Shown here in pieces: positions 17,543-36,969 of a stretch of 64,000 bases of DNA (its first letter is position 1; every line of letters starts with the position of its first letter). This DNA is from Brachybacterium saurashtrense (lineage in GTDB: Bacteria; Actinomycetota; Actinomycetes; Actinomycetales; Dermabacteraceae): positions 1,798,001 through 1,862,000 of the forward strand of contig NZ_CP031356.1 in NCBI RefSeq assembly GCF_003355475.1, written 5' to 3'. The notes below the pieces were generated by a model, which was not told the DNA's origin, made no database searches, and saw nothing but the letters and a program-made list of their open reading frames with translations. Position numbers and translations under genes: made by a program.

Positions 17543-18513
17543 GCCGACTGCTGCCGCGCCTGGGGCGGCGCCACCTCGCTGAGGATCTTCGACATCACGC
17601 TCTGGGCGGTGGTGCCGGCGAACTCCGCTTCCGGGTCGAGAACGAAGCGGTGCAGCCACACCGGCTCGACGAGATGCTTGACGTCGTCGGGGATTACATA
17701 GTGACGGCCGTTGACCGCCGCCCACACCTTGACCGTGCGCATGAGCGCCAGGGCGCCACGGATGGAGACGCCCACCCGCACCTCCGGGGCGAGACGCGTC
17801 TCCTCCATGAGACGGGAGACGTACTCCAGCACGGCCGGATCCACGTGCACGGTGGAGGCCAGCTGGGTCATGTCGTTGACGGCCTGGAGCGAGATTCGCG
17901 GCGTGAGCTGGGAGCTGCGGTCACGCAGTGCGGAGCCCTGGAGGATCTGGACGCTCGAGGCGTGATCCGGATAGCCGATCGAGGTCTTCATGAGGAACCG
18001 GTCCAGCTGCGCCTCCGGCAGGCGATAGGTGCCCGCCTGCTCGATCGGGTTCTGCGTGGCGATGACCATGAACGGGCTGCTCACCTCGTGGGTGACACCG
18101 TCCACCGTCACGCGGCCCTCCTCCATCACCTCGAGCATCGCCGACTGCGTCTTCGGCGAAGCACGGTTGATCTCGTCGGCCAGCACGACGTTCGCGAACA
18201 CCGGTCCCTTGTGGAACTCGAAGGACTTGGTGTTCTGGTCGTAGATGGTCACGCCCGTGACGTCGGAGGGAAGGAGGTCGGGGGTGAACTGGATGCGGGC
18301 GCTGCTGCCCTGGACGGTAGCGGCGATCGCGCGGGCCAGCGAGGTCTTGCCCGTGCCCGGGGCGTCCTCGAGGAGCACGTGTCCCGGCGCCATCATCGCG
18401 GTGAGGACCAGACGCACCACCTCGTTCTTCCCCAGGAGTGCCTGACCGACGCTCTGCACCAGCTTGTCGAAGGTTTCGGCGAACCAGTGCGCCTGTTCGG
18501 GAGTCATCGTCAT
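17539..18513 (-). CDS. MoxR-family AAA+ ATPase
   Basis: A 324-residue AAA+ protein and the first gene of the long operon. Walker A is EDAPGTGKTSLA, Walker B is VVLADEINRASPKTQ, sensor 1 is IATQNPIEQAGTYRLPEAQLDRF, and the C-terminal lid has SIRGALALMR. MoxR ATPases act as chaperones that activate or assemble partner complexes, usually with DUF58/VWA proteins like the one downstream. The ATG at 18513 has a second in-frame ATG two codons later. Only a weak GAAAG-type ribosome site lies upstream, so the exact start is uncertain by two codons. Confidence 0.92.
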   Translation of the reverse strand: MTMTPEQAHWFAETFDKLVQSVGQALLGKNEVVRLVLTAMMAPGHVLLEDAPGTGKTSLARAIAATVQGSSARIQFTPDLLPSDVTGVTIYDQNTKSFEFHKGPVFANVVLADEINRASPKTQSAMLEVMEEGRVTVDGVTHEVSSPFMVIATQNPIEQAGTYRLPEAQLDRFLMKTSIGYPDHASSVQILQGSALRDRSSQLTPRISLQAVNDMTQLASTVHVDPAVLEYVSRLMEETRLAPEVRVGVSIRGALALMRTVKVWAAVNGRHYVIPDDVKHLVEPVWLHRFVLDPEAEFAGTTAQSVMSKILSEVAPPQARQQSA

Positions 18514-18951
18514 CGGGAGGCTCAGCTTTCGTGGGTGTGGAGGACGTGCAGGGAGCAGGAGGGCACGGCGCGGGGGCCCGCGCCGCCTCGCGGCCGACAG
18601 CGACCGGCCGCCGACGCCGTGGGAGCCGGAATCGTGGGAGGAGTCGCCGAGACGTCCCCGATGCGCGCACGATGCGGCGGTGCGGCGTTCATCCCTCTCC
18701 CCCGTTCCTCACCCCGGGACGCGGCACGTGCGAGCGCGCTCCCCCTGATTGCGACTGTGGTCGTGCACCGCCGACCATGGCGGCGCCCGGCGACCGACGC
18801 GCGGCCGCACCGCGGCCCCCTGCTCGCGCGCACGACGAAGTACAGGGTACGCAATGGTGCCCGCTGATACCACGAGCACTCCGACGGGATCACATCGGGC
18901 CACCTCCGCCTTTCGAGCGGGGTGCCGCCGAGGACCGCCGGGCGAGCGGCT
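18514..18951. other. Intergenic region upstream of the moxR operon
   Basis: About 440 nt with no convincing gene. Open frames here are Arg/Pro-rich shadows without ribosome sites. The stretch 18835-18880 is less GC-rich and contains -10-like hexamers on the minus strand (TACCCT, TGTACT) but no good -35 partner. The operon promoter probably lies here. Confidence 0.4.
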
Positions 18952-19959
18952 TCACCGGCTGCGCTGCACCAGGGTGGTGGTGAACGCGATCAGGGCTTCG
19001 CGGACCGGTCCCTCGGGAAGCTCGGAGAGGATCTCGACGGCCTCGTCCGAGGTGCGCAGAGCGAGCTCGCGCGTCTCCTCGAGGGCGGGATCGGCGCGCA
19101 GCAGCGCGACCAGCTCCGCGAGAGACGCATCCTCGCCGAGGTCACCGTCCAGCCGGCGCACGATCTCCAGGCTCCGCGCGTCCTGCTGCTCCTGCGCGCG
19201 CCGACGCACCAGGAGCGTGGGCATCGTGGGAACGCCCTCGCGGAGATCGATGCCCGGGGTCTTCCCGCTGGTGTGCGCATCGCTCTCGAGGTCGAGGACG
19301 TCGTCGGCGAGCTGGAAGGCCACGCCGATCTTCTCGCCGTAGCGGCGCATCACCGAGGCCGTGCCCTCCGGGGCGCCGGAGAGGGAGGCGCCGAGATCGC
19401 CGGCGAGGGCGAGCAGGGAGGCGGTCTTGTCCGACAGCACGGAGATGTAGTGCTCGAACGGATCGTCCTCCACGGTGGGACCGACGGTCTCGTGAAGCTG
19501 TCCCAGGCACAGCCGCTCGAACGTCTCGGAGTGCTGACGCACCGCATCGACGCCGATCCGTGCGCTGAGCGCGCTCGCTCGCGCGAAGAGGAAGTCCCCG
19601 GTGAGGATGGCGACGTTGTTGCCCCAGAGCGCGTGCGCACTGTCCGTGCCGCGACGAGTGGGGGCCGAGTCCATGACGTCGTCGTGATAGAGGCTCGCCA
19701 GGTGCGTGAGCTCCACGAGCACCGCCGCCTCGACCACACCGTCCGCCTCGACGTCACCGAGCGAGGCGGCGAGGAGGACCAGCATGGGGCGCACACGCTT
19801 GCCACCGGCGTCCATGAGATGGCGGCCGGTCCACCGGACCATGTCGTCGGAGGTGGCCACGGAGTCCCGGAGTCGGCTCTCGATCTCCGCCAGTCGCTCG
19901 ACGATGCTCGTCGCAAGGCTCTCGTCGATGTCGGGAACACCCGGCAGCGTGGACGGCAT
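18952..19959 (-). CDS. Long-chain (all-trans) polyprenyl diphosphate synthase
   Basis: A 335-residue prenyltransferase that condenses isopentenyl diphosphate onto an allylic primer; in actinobacteria the product usually supplies the menaquinone side chain. The first aspartate-rich motif is DDVMD at 93-97 (SLYHDDVMDSAPTRRG) and the second is DDVLD at 219-223. GGKRVRP near 52-58 binds diphosphate. The residues before DDVMD are small or medium, so the chain length is not obvious from sequence. The ATG at 19959 has AGGAG six nt upstream. Chain length and quinone partner are not shown by the neighbours. Confidence 0.88.
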   Translation of the reverse strand: MPSTLPGVPDIDESLATSIVERLAEIESRLRDSVATSDDMVRWTGRHLMDAGGKRVRPMLVLLAASLGDVEADGVVEAAVLVELTHLASLYHDDVMDSAPTRRGTDSAHALWGNNVAILTGDFLFARASALSARIGVDAVRQHSETFERLCLGQLHETVGPTVEDDPFEHYISVLSDKTASLLALAGDLGASLSGAPEGTASVMRRYGEKIGVAFQLADDVLDLESDAHTSGKTPGIDLREGVPTMPTLLVRRRAQEQQDARSLEIVRRLDGDLGEDASLAELVALLRADPALEETRELALRTSDEAVEILSELPEGPVREALIAFTTTLVQRSR

Positions 19960-20316
19960 GACTCTCCTGGAACTAGCGGGACGCGGGCGGAGCGGCGCCG
20001 CGGTACGGACTGCGTGCGCGGAGAGGTCGTGGACTCTCCGGGATCGTCGCTGCCGCACGGCGGCGGAGGATCGATCCGACTGCTGAGTCTACCGGGGGCG
20101 GGGGCCGGGGGCCGCTGACGAGTGTCCCGCAGTGAGCGGGCAGACGTTCCTCGGGCACGGTCCTGCCGACGAGAGGGCCTGCACGCGCCCGAGCAACTTC
20201 GGACGGCAGGCGGCACCGTCCCGCCCGAGCACCGTCGGAGCCCTGCGCCGAGTCGTCGACCGCGCACACTGCGCCGCACGCGGGATCGGGGCCAGCAGCG
20301 TCCGGGCATGAAAGAA
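19960..20316. other. Intergenic region between prenyltransferase and rRNA operon
   Basis: About 360 nt without a credible gene. A TAGACT hexamer on the minus strand (20086-20091) is a plausible -10 for the prenyltransferase, with no clear -35. No tRNA is visible. Confidence 0.4.
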
Positions 20317-20374
20317 GGGAGTGGAGGAGGCGAACACCCGACACATATCGGGGTTCAGCAACTCCTCCACTCCC
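20317..20374 (-). terminator. rRNA operon terminator
   Basis: GGGAGTGGAGGAG (20317-20329) and CTCCTCCACTCCC (20362-20374) form a perfect 13-bp stem, extended inward by a near-perfect second stem around 20331-20356. On the minus strand the hairpin is followed by TTCTTTC. It lies about 11 nt after the 5S rRNA, as expected for intrinsic termination of the operon. Confidence 0.88.
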
Positions 20375-20385
20375 AGTGAAAGATG

Positions 20386-20502
20386 TCCGGCGGCGACCTA
20401 CTCTCCCACACCCTCCCGAGTGCAGTACCATCGGCGCTATCGAGCTTAGCTTCCGGGTTCGGAATGGAACCGGGCGTTTCCTCGACGCTATGACCGCCGT
20501 GA
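20386..20502 (-). rRNA. rrf: 5S ribosomal RNA
   Basis: About 117 nt, reading on the minus strand from TCACGGCGGTCATAGCG to GTAGGTCGCCGCCGGACA. The termini pair (ACGGCGG with CCGCCG), and the conserved internal GGAAGCTAAGCTC and CATTCCGAACCCGG segments are present. It is the last gene of the rRNA operon. Ends are accurate to a few nt. Confidence 0.93.
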
Positions 20503-20566
20503 CACGACGAGACTCAACCAGCCCCCACACACCAGCACACGCCAGTACGCAGCGGGGTTGCTCCTC

Positions 20567-20591
20567 GAGAACCGCACAGTGGACGCGAACA
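20567..20591 (-). other. Downstream half of the pre-23S processing stem
   Basis: On the transcript this 25-nt segment is the near-complement of 23737-23761, upstream of 23S. All differences between the two arms are transitions that keep G-U pairing. The two arms would form the long stem cut by RNase III to release pre-23S. Confidence 0.75.
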
Positions 20592-20626
20592 CACACAGCA
20601 AACAATCAACACAAAACACCATGTTG

Positions 20627-25588
<4,962 letters not shown>

Positions 25589-25824
25589 AAACATGAAAAA
25601 CAGTATCCTGACAACAGAAACAAACAACCAGCATTTCTGCTGTATCATCCGTTTCAAAATTGCCATTCAAAATAATGGCATCGATAAACAGACACGCTAT
25701 TGAGATATCAAGCAACACGCGCACATCGTCATCTCCCCGCGCCAGCGGGTCGAGTCAGAGGCTCGGAGTGCCGGGGGATCTCTCCGCCGACGAGTTGTGC
25801 TTCGTCGTCCCGGCGCGAGTCACT
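25589..25824 (-). other. 16S rRNA leader
   Basis: AT-rich transcribed leader, in contrast to the GC-rich surroundings. It contains GTTGCTTGATATCTCAATAG near 25695-25720 (complement), resembling the actinobacterial rRNA leader antitermination/processing element. No open reading frame is credible. Confidence 0.6.
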
Positions 25825-25854
25825 ACTCTAGCAGTTCCTCGCGGCTCAGTCCAA
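25825..25854 (-). promoter_or_regulatory. Proximal rRNA promoter
   Basis: On the minus strand TTGGAC (25849-25854) is followed after 18 nt by TAGAGT (25825-25830). It lies about 235 nt upstream of the 16S 5' end. Both boxes fit a housekeeping sigma factor. Confidence 0.65.
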
Positions 25855-25884
25855 CTCCGCGGCGTGTGTTCCGGGTCTCGGTCC

Positions 25885-25919
25885 GATCACGAGGTGATCG
25901 AGCCGGTGACCTGGTCACC
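25885..25919. promoter_or_regulatory. Two 15-bp dyads between the rRNA promoters
   Basis: GATCACGAGGTGATC (25885-25899) and GGTGACCTGGTCACC (25905-25919) are both perfect 6-3-6 palindromes. Their centres are 20 bp apart, two helical turns. They lie about 30 bp upstream of the proximal -35, a position suited to an activator or repressor pair. Confidence 0.5.
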
Positions 25920-26038
25920 CGCGCCGGCCCGGTTTTCCGGTCCGACATCTTCAGCTGCCCCGCACCCGGTGGTCCGCCCGTCTCCCTGAGGAGCTGTCCG
26001 GCCCGCCGTGTCTGCGTTCTCGCTGCTGACAAGAAAGA

Positions 26039-26067
26039 ACACTACGGCCCCGCCGGGGCGCCGTCAA
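26039..26067 (-). promoter_or_regulatory. Distal rRNA promoter
   Basis: On the minus strand TTGACG (26062-26067) and TAGTGT (26039-26044) are separated by 17 nt. The spacer contains a GC dyad (GCCCCGGCGGGGC). About 450 nt upstream of 16S, giving tandem rRNA promoters. Confidence 0.65.
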
Positions 26068-26267
26068 ACCCGCGAGTTCAGCCGTCGTTCACCCGCCAGA
26101 TCGCATGTCTTTCCAGGTCAGAGGTGCTTTAGGGGTGCCGGGAAAGCGCTCGTTCACGGGGATGTGACCCACGTCTGAGAGGGGGGTCACCGGGTCTTCT
26201 CGTCGGCTTGACACTTATCCGCCGCGGCAGGTATTCGCGCCCCGCTGCACCGCCGTGCGAACGCGAC

Positions 26268-26307
26268 GGAGCCCCGGGCCGTCCGTGCGGACGGATCCCG
26301 GGGCTCC
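26268..26307 (-). terminator. tyrS terminator
   Basis: GGAGCCCCGGG and CCCGGGGCTCC flank an inner CCGTCCG/GGACGG stem, forming a very strong hairpin 24 nt after the tyrS stop. There is no U-tail, as is usual for actinobacterial L-shaped terminators. Confidence 0.75.
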
Positions 26308-26330
26308 GCGGTGAGGAGATGCGGTGGCGG

Positions 26331-27599
26331 TCAGTCGGCGATGAAGACCATCGCGGCGTTCTTCCGCCCGCGGCGCAGCAGGAGATGTCGACCGGGGAGG
26401 GTCGAGAACGACCCGATCTCCCGCTCCAGATCCTCGGCGTCGATCTTCTCGCCGTTGAGCGAGAGTCCACCGCCGGCCGCATCGCGGCGCGCGGCACCCT
26501 TCGACCCCGAGATCCCGACCTCCACGAAGGCCTCGACCAGCGGAGTCGTCCCGCCCACTCCCGCATGAGGGAGCTCCTGAGCGAGCGCCCGCACGGTGCC
26601 CTCGTCCAGGTCGCGCACGTCCCCCTTCCCGAAGAGCACGCCGGCCGCGGCCTTGGCCTGGGCGGTGGCCTGCTCGCCGTGCACCATGGTGGTGAGGTCG
26701 TCGGCGAGGGCCTTCTGCGCCGCGCGCTGGTGGGAGGCCGTCTCGGTCGCGCTCTCGAGCTCGGCGATCTCCTCCTGGCCGCGGAAGGTGAAGTACCGCA
26801 GGTAGTTGACCACGTCCGCATCGGCCGCATTCAGCCAGAACTGGTGGAAGGCGTACGGGCTGGTGAGCTCCGCGTCCAGCCACACGGCCCCACCCTCGCT
26901 CTTGCCGAACTTCGTGCCGTCTGCCTTGGTGACCAGCGGCGTGGTGAGGGCGTGGACGTCCTGCCCCTCGACCTTGTGGATCAGATCCACACCGGACAGC
27001 AGGTTCCCCCACTGATCATTGCCGCCGTACTGGAGGGTGACGCCGTGCCGCCGGTACAGCTCCAGGTAGTCGATCCCCTGGAGCAGCTGGTAGCTGAACT
27101 CGGTGTAGCTGATGCCCTCATCGCTCTGCAGGCGTCGCGCCACCGTGTCCTTCGCGAGCATCGTGCCGAGGCGGAAGTGCTTGCCCATGTCGCGCAGGAA
27201 CTCCAGGGCGCTCATCCGCCCGATCCAGTCGAGGTTGTTCACCATGGTCACGCCGAACTCGCCCTCGAGGTCGAGGAAGCGGGAGATCTGGCCGCGCAGG
27301 CTCTCCACCCACGTGCCCACGAGGTCCGCATCGTTCAGCACCCGCTCGCCGGACATCCGCGGATCGCCGATCAGACCCGTCGCGCCGCCCACCAGGGCGT
27401 ACGGGTGATGCCCGGCCAGCTGCAGTCGACGCATGGTGAGCACCTGCGTCAGGTGGCCCACGTGGAGCGACGCCGCCGTGGGGTCGAAGCCGCAATACAG
27501 GCTGATCGGTCCGTCCGCCAGAGCGCTGCCGAGCGCCTCGCGCCCGGTGGTCTGCACGACGAGTCCTCGCCAGGCGAGTTCGTCCAGGACGGAATGCAT
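26331..27599 (-). CDS. tyrS: Tyrosyl-tRNA synthetase
   Basis: A 422-residue class I synthetase that charges tRNA-Tyr. The ATP-binding HIGH motif is HVGH at 46-49, the KMSKS motif is KFGKS at 230-234, and the tyrosine pocket has YCGFDPTAASLH and SYQLLQGID. An S4-like RNA-binding domain ends the protein (LSLNGEKIDAEDLE, GRHLLLRRGRKN). The ATG at 27599 is preceded by GAGAGGAA at 7 nt; a TTG one codon earlier is less likely. A monocistronic gene between the rRNA and arginine operons, with its own terminator. Confidence 0.96.
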   Translation of the reverse strand: MHSVLDELAWRGLVVQTTGREALGSALADGPISLYCGFDPTAASLHVGHLTQVLTMRRLQLAGHHPYALVGGATGLIGDPRMSGERVLNDADLVGTWVESLRGQISRFLDLEGEFGVTMVNNLDWIGRMSALEFLRDMGKHFRLGTMLAKDTVARRLQSDEGISYTEFSYQLLQGIDYLELYRRHGVTLQYGGNDQWGNLLSGVDLIHKVEGQDVHALTTPLVTKADGTKFGKSEGGAVWLDAELTSPYAFHQFWLNAADADVVNYLRYFTFRGQEEIAELESATETASHQRAAQKALADDLTTMVHGEQATAQAKAAAGVLFGKGDVRDLDEGTVRALAQELPHAGVGGTTPLVEAFVEVGISGSKGAARRDAAGGGLSLNGEKIDAEDLEREIGSFSTLPGRHLLLRRGRKNAAMVFIAD

Positions 27600-27754
27600 C
27601 AATCGGTTCCTCTCGAAAGGTCGTACGGCTCCCGGTCGGGGCCGCGGTCATTCTCCCCTACGCAGGGGACCCGGTGCCACGCGATTTCGCTCGCGGGGCG
27701 GTGACGGCCGACGGGTCCCAGGCCGACGGGTCCCAGCCCGACCGCCGGACCGAC

Positions 27755-27787
27755 CGGCCGGCTCCCTCCCTGCCGTGGAGCCGGCCG
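27755..27787 (-). terminator. Arginine operon terminator
   Basis: CGGCCGGCTCC (27755-27765) pairs perfectly with GGAGCCGGCCG (27777-27787) across an 11-nt loop, 8 nt after the argH stop. A short tandem duplication (GACGGGTCCCAG twice, 27715-27737) follows downstream. Confidence 0.7.
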
Positions 27788-27794
27788 ACCGGCC

Positions 27795-33426
<5,632 letters not shown>

Positions 33427-33434
<8 letters not shown>

Positions 33435-34419
33435 AGTCGTCCCTCCTCACCATCGTGCCCACACCCTTGGTGGTGAACACCTCCAGCAGCACGGCGTGCT
33501 CGATGCGTCCGTCGATCATCGCGGCGGTGCGCACCCCGGCGTCCACCGCGCCCAGCAGCGCCTCGGCCTTGGGGATCATCCCGGAGGTGAGGCTCGGGAG
33601 CATGGCGCGCAGCTCGCTCGCGGAGATCTCGGGGATCAGCGAGGCGCGATCCGGCCAGTCGCGGTACAGGCCCTCCACGTCGGTGAGCATCACCAGCTTC
33701 TCCGCGTCCAGGCCCTCGGCGAGGGCGGCGGCGGCGAGATCCGCGTTGATGTTCAGCACGTCCCCGGTGGGGGTGCCGGCGGCGTCCACCTCGGGGGCGA
33801 TCGAGGAGATCACCGGGATCCGCCCTCCCTCGAGCAGGTCGCTGATCGACTCGATGTTCACCGAGGAGACCGCGCCCACGTGCCCGAGGTCCACGTCCTC
33901 GCCGTCCACCACGGTGCCGCGGCGGGTGGCGGTGAACAGGCGCGCGTCCTCCCCGGACATCCCGATGGCGAAGGGCCCGTGCTGGTTGATCAGCCCCACC
34001 AGCTCGCGACCCACCTGGCCCACCAGGACCATGCGGGCGATGTCCATCGTCTCGGCGTCGGTGACGCGCAGCCCGCCGCGGAAGGTGGACTCCTTGCCCA
34101 CCCGCTCGAGCATCGCGTTGATCTGCGGCCCGCCGCCGTGCACCACGACCACATGGATGCCGGCCAGGCGCATGAACACGATGTCGGCCGCGAAGCCGCG
34201 GCGCAGCTCGTCGTCGACCATCGCGTTGCCGCCGTACTTCACCACCACGATCCTGCCGCGGAAGCGCTGCATCCACGGCATCGCCTCGATGAGCACACCG
34301 GACTTCTCGCGCGCCTCGGTGCGGGCCGCGTCGAGCTGCGCGAGCGGGTTCTTGCCCACGCGCGGGGTCTCGGCCGGCGGGGCGCCCTCGGGGGTCGGGG
34401 CGGTCTGGTCAGGGCTCAT
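33427..34419 (-). CDS. argB: Acetylglutamate kinase
   Basis: A 330-residue amino acid kinase phosphorylating N-acetylglutamate, usually the arginine-inhibited step. Conserved segments are [39 protein letters not shown] and [13 protein letters not shown]. The N-terminal extension (about 45 residues, [12 protein letters not shown] then an alpha-helix) is compatible with the hexameric, arginine-sensitive form. The ATG overlaps the argJ stop by 4 nt; upstream extension is shadow. Confidence 0.95.
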
Positions 34420-35585
34420 GAGGAGTAGGCGCTGTTCTCTTCGACGTAGTCGTGGGTGAGGTCGTTGGTCCAGATGTCCCCGGTGGCGGTGCCGGCGCCG
34501 AGGTCCACCTCGATGAGGGTCTCGCGCGGGGTCATGTCCACCTCGGAGCGGTCGCGGTGGGCACCGCCGCCGCGGCACACCTCCACGCCGTTGACGTGCA
34601 CGGAGAGTTCAGCGACGTCGAACGGGGCGATCGCCTCGGGCACGCAGCCGGCGGCCGCGACGATCCGGCCCCAGTTGGGGTCGTTGCCGAACACGGCGGC
34701 CTTGACCAGGTTGGAGCGGGCGATCTCCCGGGCCACGGCGAGCGCGGCCTGCTCCGTGCTCGCGGCGCGGACCACCACGTGCACGTCGTGGCTGGCGCCC
34801 TCGGCGTCGGCGACGAGCTGGCGGGCGAGGTCCGCGCTGACGACGCGCACCGCCTCGGTGAGCTCCTCGAGCGAGGGCGCGATCCCGGAGGCGCCGGAGG
34901 CGAGCAGCAGCACCGTGTCGTTGGTGGACATGCAGGCGTCGGAGTCCACCCGGTCGAAGGTGGTGGCGGTCGCGGCGCGCAGCGCGGCCTCCGCCGTGGC
35001 GGCGTCGACGTCGGCATCGGTGGTGAGCACCACCAGCATGGTCGCGAGCTGCGGGGCGAGCATCCCGGCGCCCTTGGCGATCCCGCCCACCACCACGCCG
35101 GAGGCGGTGGTGGCCTCGGCGGTCTTGGGCACCGTGTCGGTGGTCATGATCGCGCGGGCGGCGGACTCGTCGGCCTGCGTTCCGGCGTCGAGCCCGGCGA
35201 CGGCGGCGGTGGCGCCGGCCAGCAGCGGCTCCATCGGCAGCCGCTCCCCGATCAGTCCGGTGGAGCACACCAGCACGTCCTGGGCGTCCACGGCGAGCTC
35301 CGCGGCGAGGTGCTCGGCCGTGCGGTGGGTGTCGGCGAAGCCCTCGGGGCCGGTGCAGGCGTTGGCGCCGCCGGAGTTGAGGATCACGGCGCGGGCGCGG
35401 CCGTCGGCCACGGCCTGGCGCGACCAGAGCACGGGGGCGGCCTGGACGCGGTTGGCGGTGAACACGGCGGCGGCGGTGTCGCGGGGGCCGTCGTTGAGGA
35501 CGACGGCGAGGTCCGGGGCGCCGCTGGCCTTGAGACCGGCGGCGAGGCCGACGGCGCGGAAGCCACGGGGGCGGGTGATCGACAC
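34416..35585 (-). CDS. argJ: Bifunctional ornithine acetyltransferase / N-acetylglutamate synthase
   Basis: A 389-residue ArgJ that recycles the acetyl group from acetylornithine to glutamate. The self-cleavage site is the Thr in [13 protein letters not shown], which becomes the catalytic nucleophile of the beta chain. [12 protein letters not shown] and [14 protein letters not shown] are conserved. The start is GTG at 35585 with AGGAG five nt upstream. A 106-nt gap separates it from argC. Its presence indicates the cyclic route. Confidence 0.95.
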   Translation of the reverse strand: MSITRPRGFRAVGLAAGLKASGAPDLAVVLNDGPRDTAAAVFTANRVQAAPVLWSRQAVADGRARAVILNSGGANACTGPEGFADTHRTAEHLAAELAVDAQDVLVCSTGLIGERLPMEPLLAGATAAVAGLDAGTQADESAARAIMTTDTVPKTAEATTASGVVVGGIAKGAGMLAPQLATMLVVLTTDADVDAATAEAALRAATATTFDRVDSDACMSTNDTVLLLASGASGIAPSLEELTEAVRVVSADLARQLVADAEGASHDVHVVVRAASTEQAALAVAREIARSNLVKAAVFGNDPNWGRIVAAAGCVPEAIAPFDVAELSVHVNGVEVCRGGGAHRDRSEVDMTPRETLIEVDLGAGTATGDIWTNDLTHDYVEENSAYSS

Positions 35586-35691
35586 GGGGGCTCCTGAGAG
35601 TGAGAGCGGGTGGGAGGTGCGGCGCCGACGGGGGCGTCGACGGGGCGGGGGCGCGGTCGGCGCCGTGCGGGCGGCCGGGCCGACGGGACCG

Positions 35692-36804
35692 TCAGGGGGC
35701 GAGCGCGGTGCGGGTGAGCCCGGTGGTCTCCGGCAGACCCAGCGCCAGGTTCAGCGACTGCAGCGCCGCCCCGGCGGTGCCCTTGACGAGGTTGTCGAGA
35801 GCGGAGATCACGGTGGCCTGGCCGCTGCGTCGATCCACGGCGGCACCGATGCGCAGCGTGTTCGCCCCGGTCACCTCGCCGGTGGTGGGGAACGCTCCCT
35901 CGGGCAGGACGGTGACGAAGTGCTCCTCGGCGTAGTCGCGCTGCAGGGCGTCGAGCAGGTCGCCGGTGGTGGTGCCCTCCGCCACGCGGGCGGTGCACAC
36001 GGCGAGGATGCCGCGGCTCATCGGCACCAACACCGGGGTGAAGGTGAGGCGCTGGCCGTCCGTGCCGGTGGCGCGGCGGAGGTTCTGGAGCACCTCGGGC
36101 ACGTGGCGGTGGGTGCCGCCCACGGCGTACGGGGACGCGCTGCCGGCGGCCTCGCTGAACAGCAGATGCTGCTTGGCGGCGCGCCCCGCGCCGGAGTAGC
36201 CGACGGGGAGCACGGCGTTCAGCGCGGCCGGGTCCACCAAGCCGGCGCGCACCACCGGCGCGAGGGCCAGGGAGACGGCGGTGGCGTTGCAGCCGGGCAC
36301 GGCGATCTCGTGGGCGTCGCGCAGGAGGTCCCGCTGCCGGGTGCCGTCGGCGAGCGGCAGCTCGGGCATGCCGTAGGTCCAGGTGCCGGAGTGCTCGCTG
36401 CGGTAGTAGTCCTCCCAGTCCTGCGCGGACTCGAGCCGATGATCGGCGCCGAGGTCGAGCACGAGCACGCTCGGATCCTCGGCGCGCAGGGCGGCGGCGA
36501 TCGCGCCGGACTGGCCGTGGGGCAGCGCGAGCACCACCACGTCGTGCCCGCGGAGGGTCTCGACGCTCGTCTCCTGCAGCACGGGGTCGTGGCCGAGGTC
36601 GATGTGCGGGGCGACCTCGCTGAGAGGCCTGCCGGCGCTGGAGTGCGCGGTGACGGTCGCGACCTCCACCCCGGGATGCCCGGCGAGCAGGCGGAGCGTC
36701 TCGCCGCCGGCGTAGCCGGAGGCGCCGACCACCGCGACGCGGGGGCGGCGCGACGCAGGATCAGACATGGTGCGGGCCGGGGATGCAGTGCTCGCGGACG
36801 TCAT
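35692..36804 (-). CDS. argC: N-acetyl-gamma-glutamyl-phosphate reductase
   Basis: A 370-residue NADPH-dependent reductase. The Rossmann motif is VAVVGASGYAGGETLRLL, the catalytic cysteine is in VPGCNATAVSLAL, and VGGTHRHVPE carries the active-site His. The ATG at 36804 is chosen because a -10 box (TATACT) ends 6 nt before it, which would give a leaderless transcript; there is no ribosome site. The ATG at 36768 is an alternative closer to the usual ArgC length. First gene of the operon. Confidence 0.93.
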   Translation of the reverse strand: MTSASTASPARTMSDPASRRPRVAVVGASGYAGGETLRLLAGHPGVEVATVTAHSSAGRPLSEVAPHIDLGHDPVLQETSVETLRGHDVVVLALPHGQSGAIAAALRAEDPSVLVLDLGADHRLESAQDWEDYYRSEHSGTWTYGMPELPLADGTRQRDLLRDAHEIAVPGCNATAVSLALAPVVRAGLVDPAALNAVLPVGYSGAGRAAKQHLLFSEAAGSASPYAVGGTHRHVPEVLQNLRRATGTDGQRLTFTPVLVPMSRGILAVCTARVAEGTTTGDLLDALQRDYAEEHFVTVLPEGAFPTTGEVTGANTLRIGAAVDRRSGQATVISALDNLVKGTAGAALQSLNLALGLPETTGLTRTALAP

Positions 36805-36810
36805 GCCGGA

Positions 36811-36834
36811 AGTATATACAGTGCGATGCATGAA
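36811..36834 (-). promoter_or_regulatory. argC promoter with candidate ARG box
   Basis: On the minus strand TATACT (36811-36816) is a near-ideal -10 ending 6 nt before the argC ATG. It overlaps TTCATGCATCGCACTGTATA (36815-36834), which has the ATGCAT/TGTATA character of actinobacterial ARG boxes. ArgR bound here would cover the promoter. The -35 is weak. Confidence 0.5.
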
Positions 36835-36969
36835 CAGCCAGCCGCAGGGGGAAACCGTCCATCCCGCGGACACGAGCCCGTCGCATCGTGGTGATGACCG
36901 GCTCCCGACCGGCCGCGACGCCGGTCCGGCGCCGACGAGCGCCCCTCGACCCGCGCGGCGCCGGCGCTC

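Noticed and set aside
18522-18893. 123-codon minus-strand frame upstream of moxR
   Set aside because: Arg/Pro-rich, no ribosome site, no recognisable domain; it looks like non-coding GC-rich DNA.
26208-26240. TTGACA with a possible -10 on the plus strand downstream of tyrS
   Set aside because: It points into the tyrS terminator and no plus-strand gene follows.
26331-27602. TTG start for tyrS one codon upstream of the ATG
   Set aside because: The ATG at 27599 has better ribosome-site spacing and is the commoner start.
27705-27740. Short tandem duplication after argH as a mobile-element scar
   Set aside because: Only two copies of about 12-15 nt with no terminal inverted repeats or transposase; ordinary slippage is enough.
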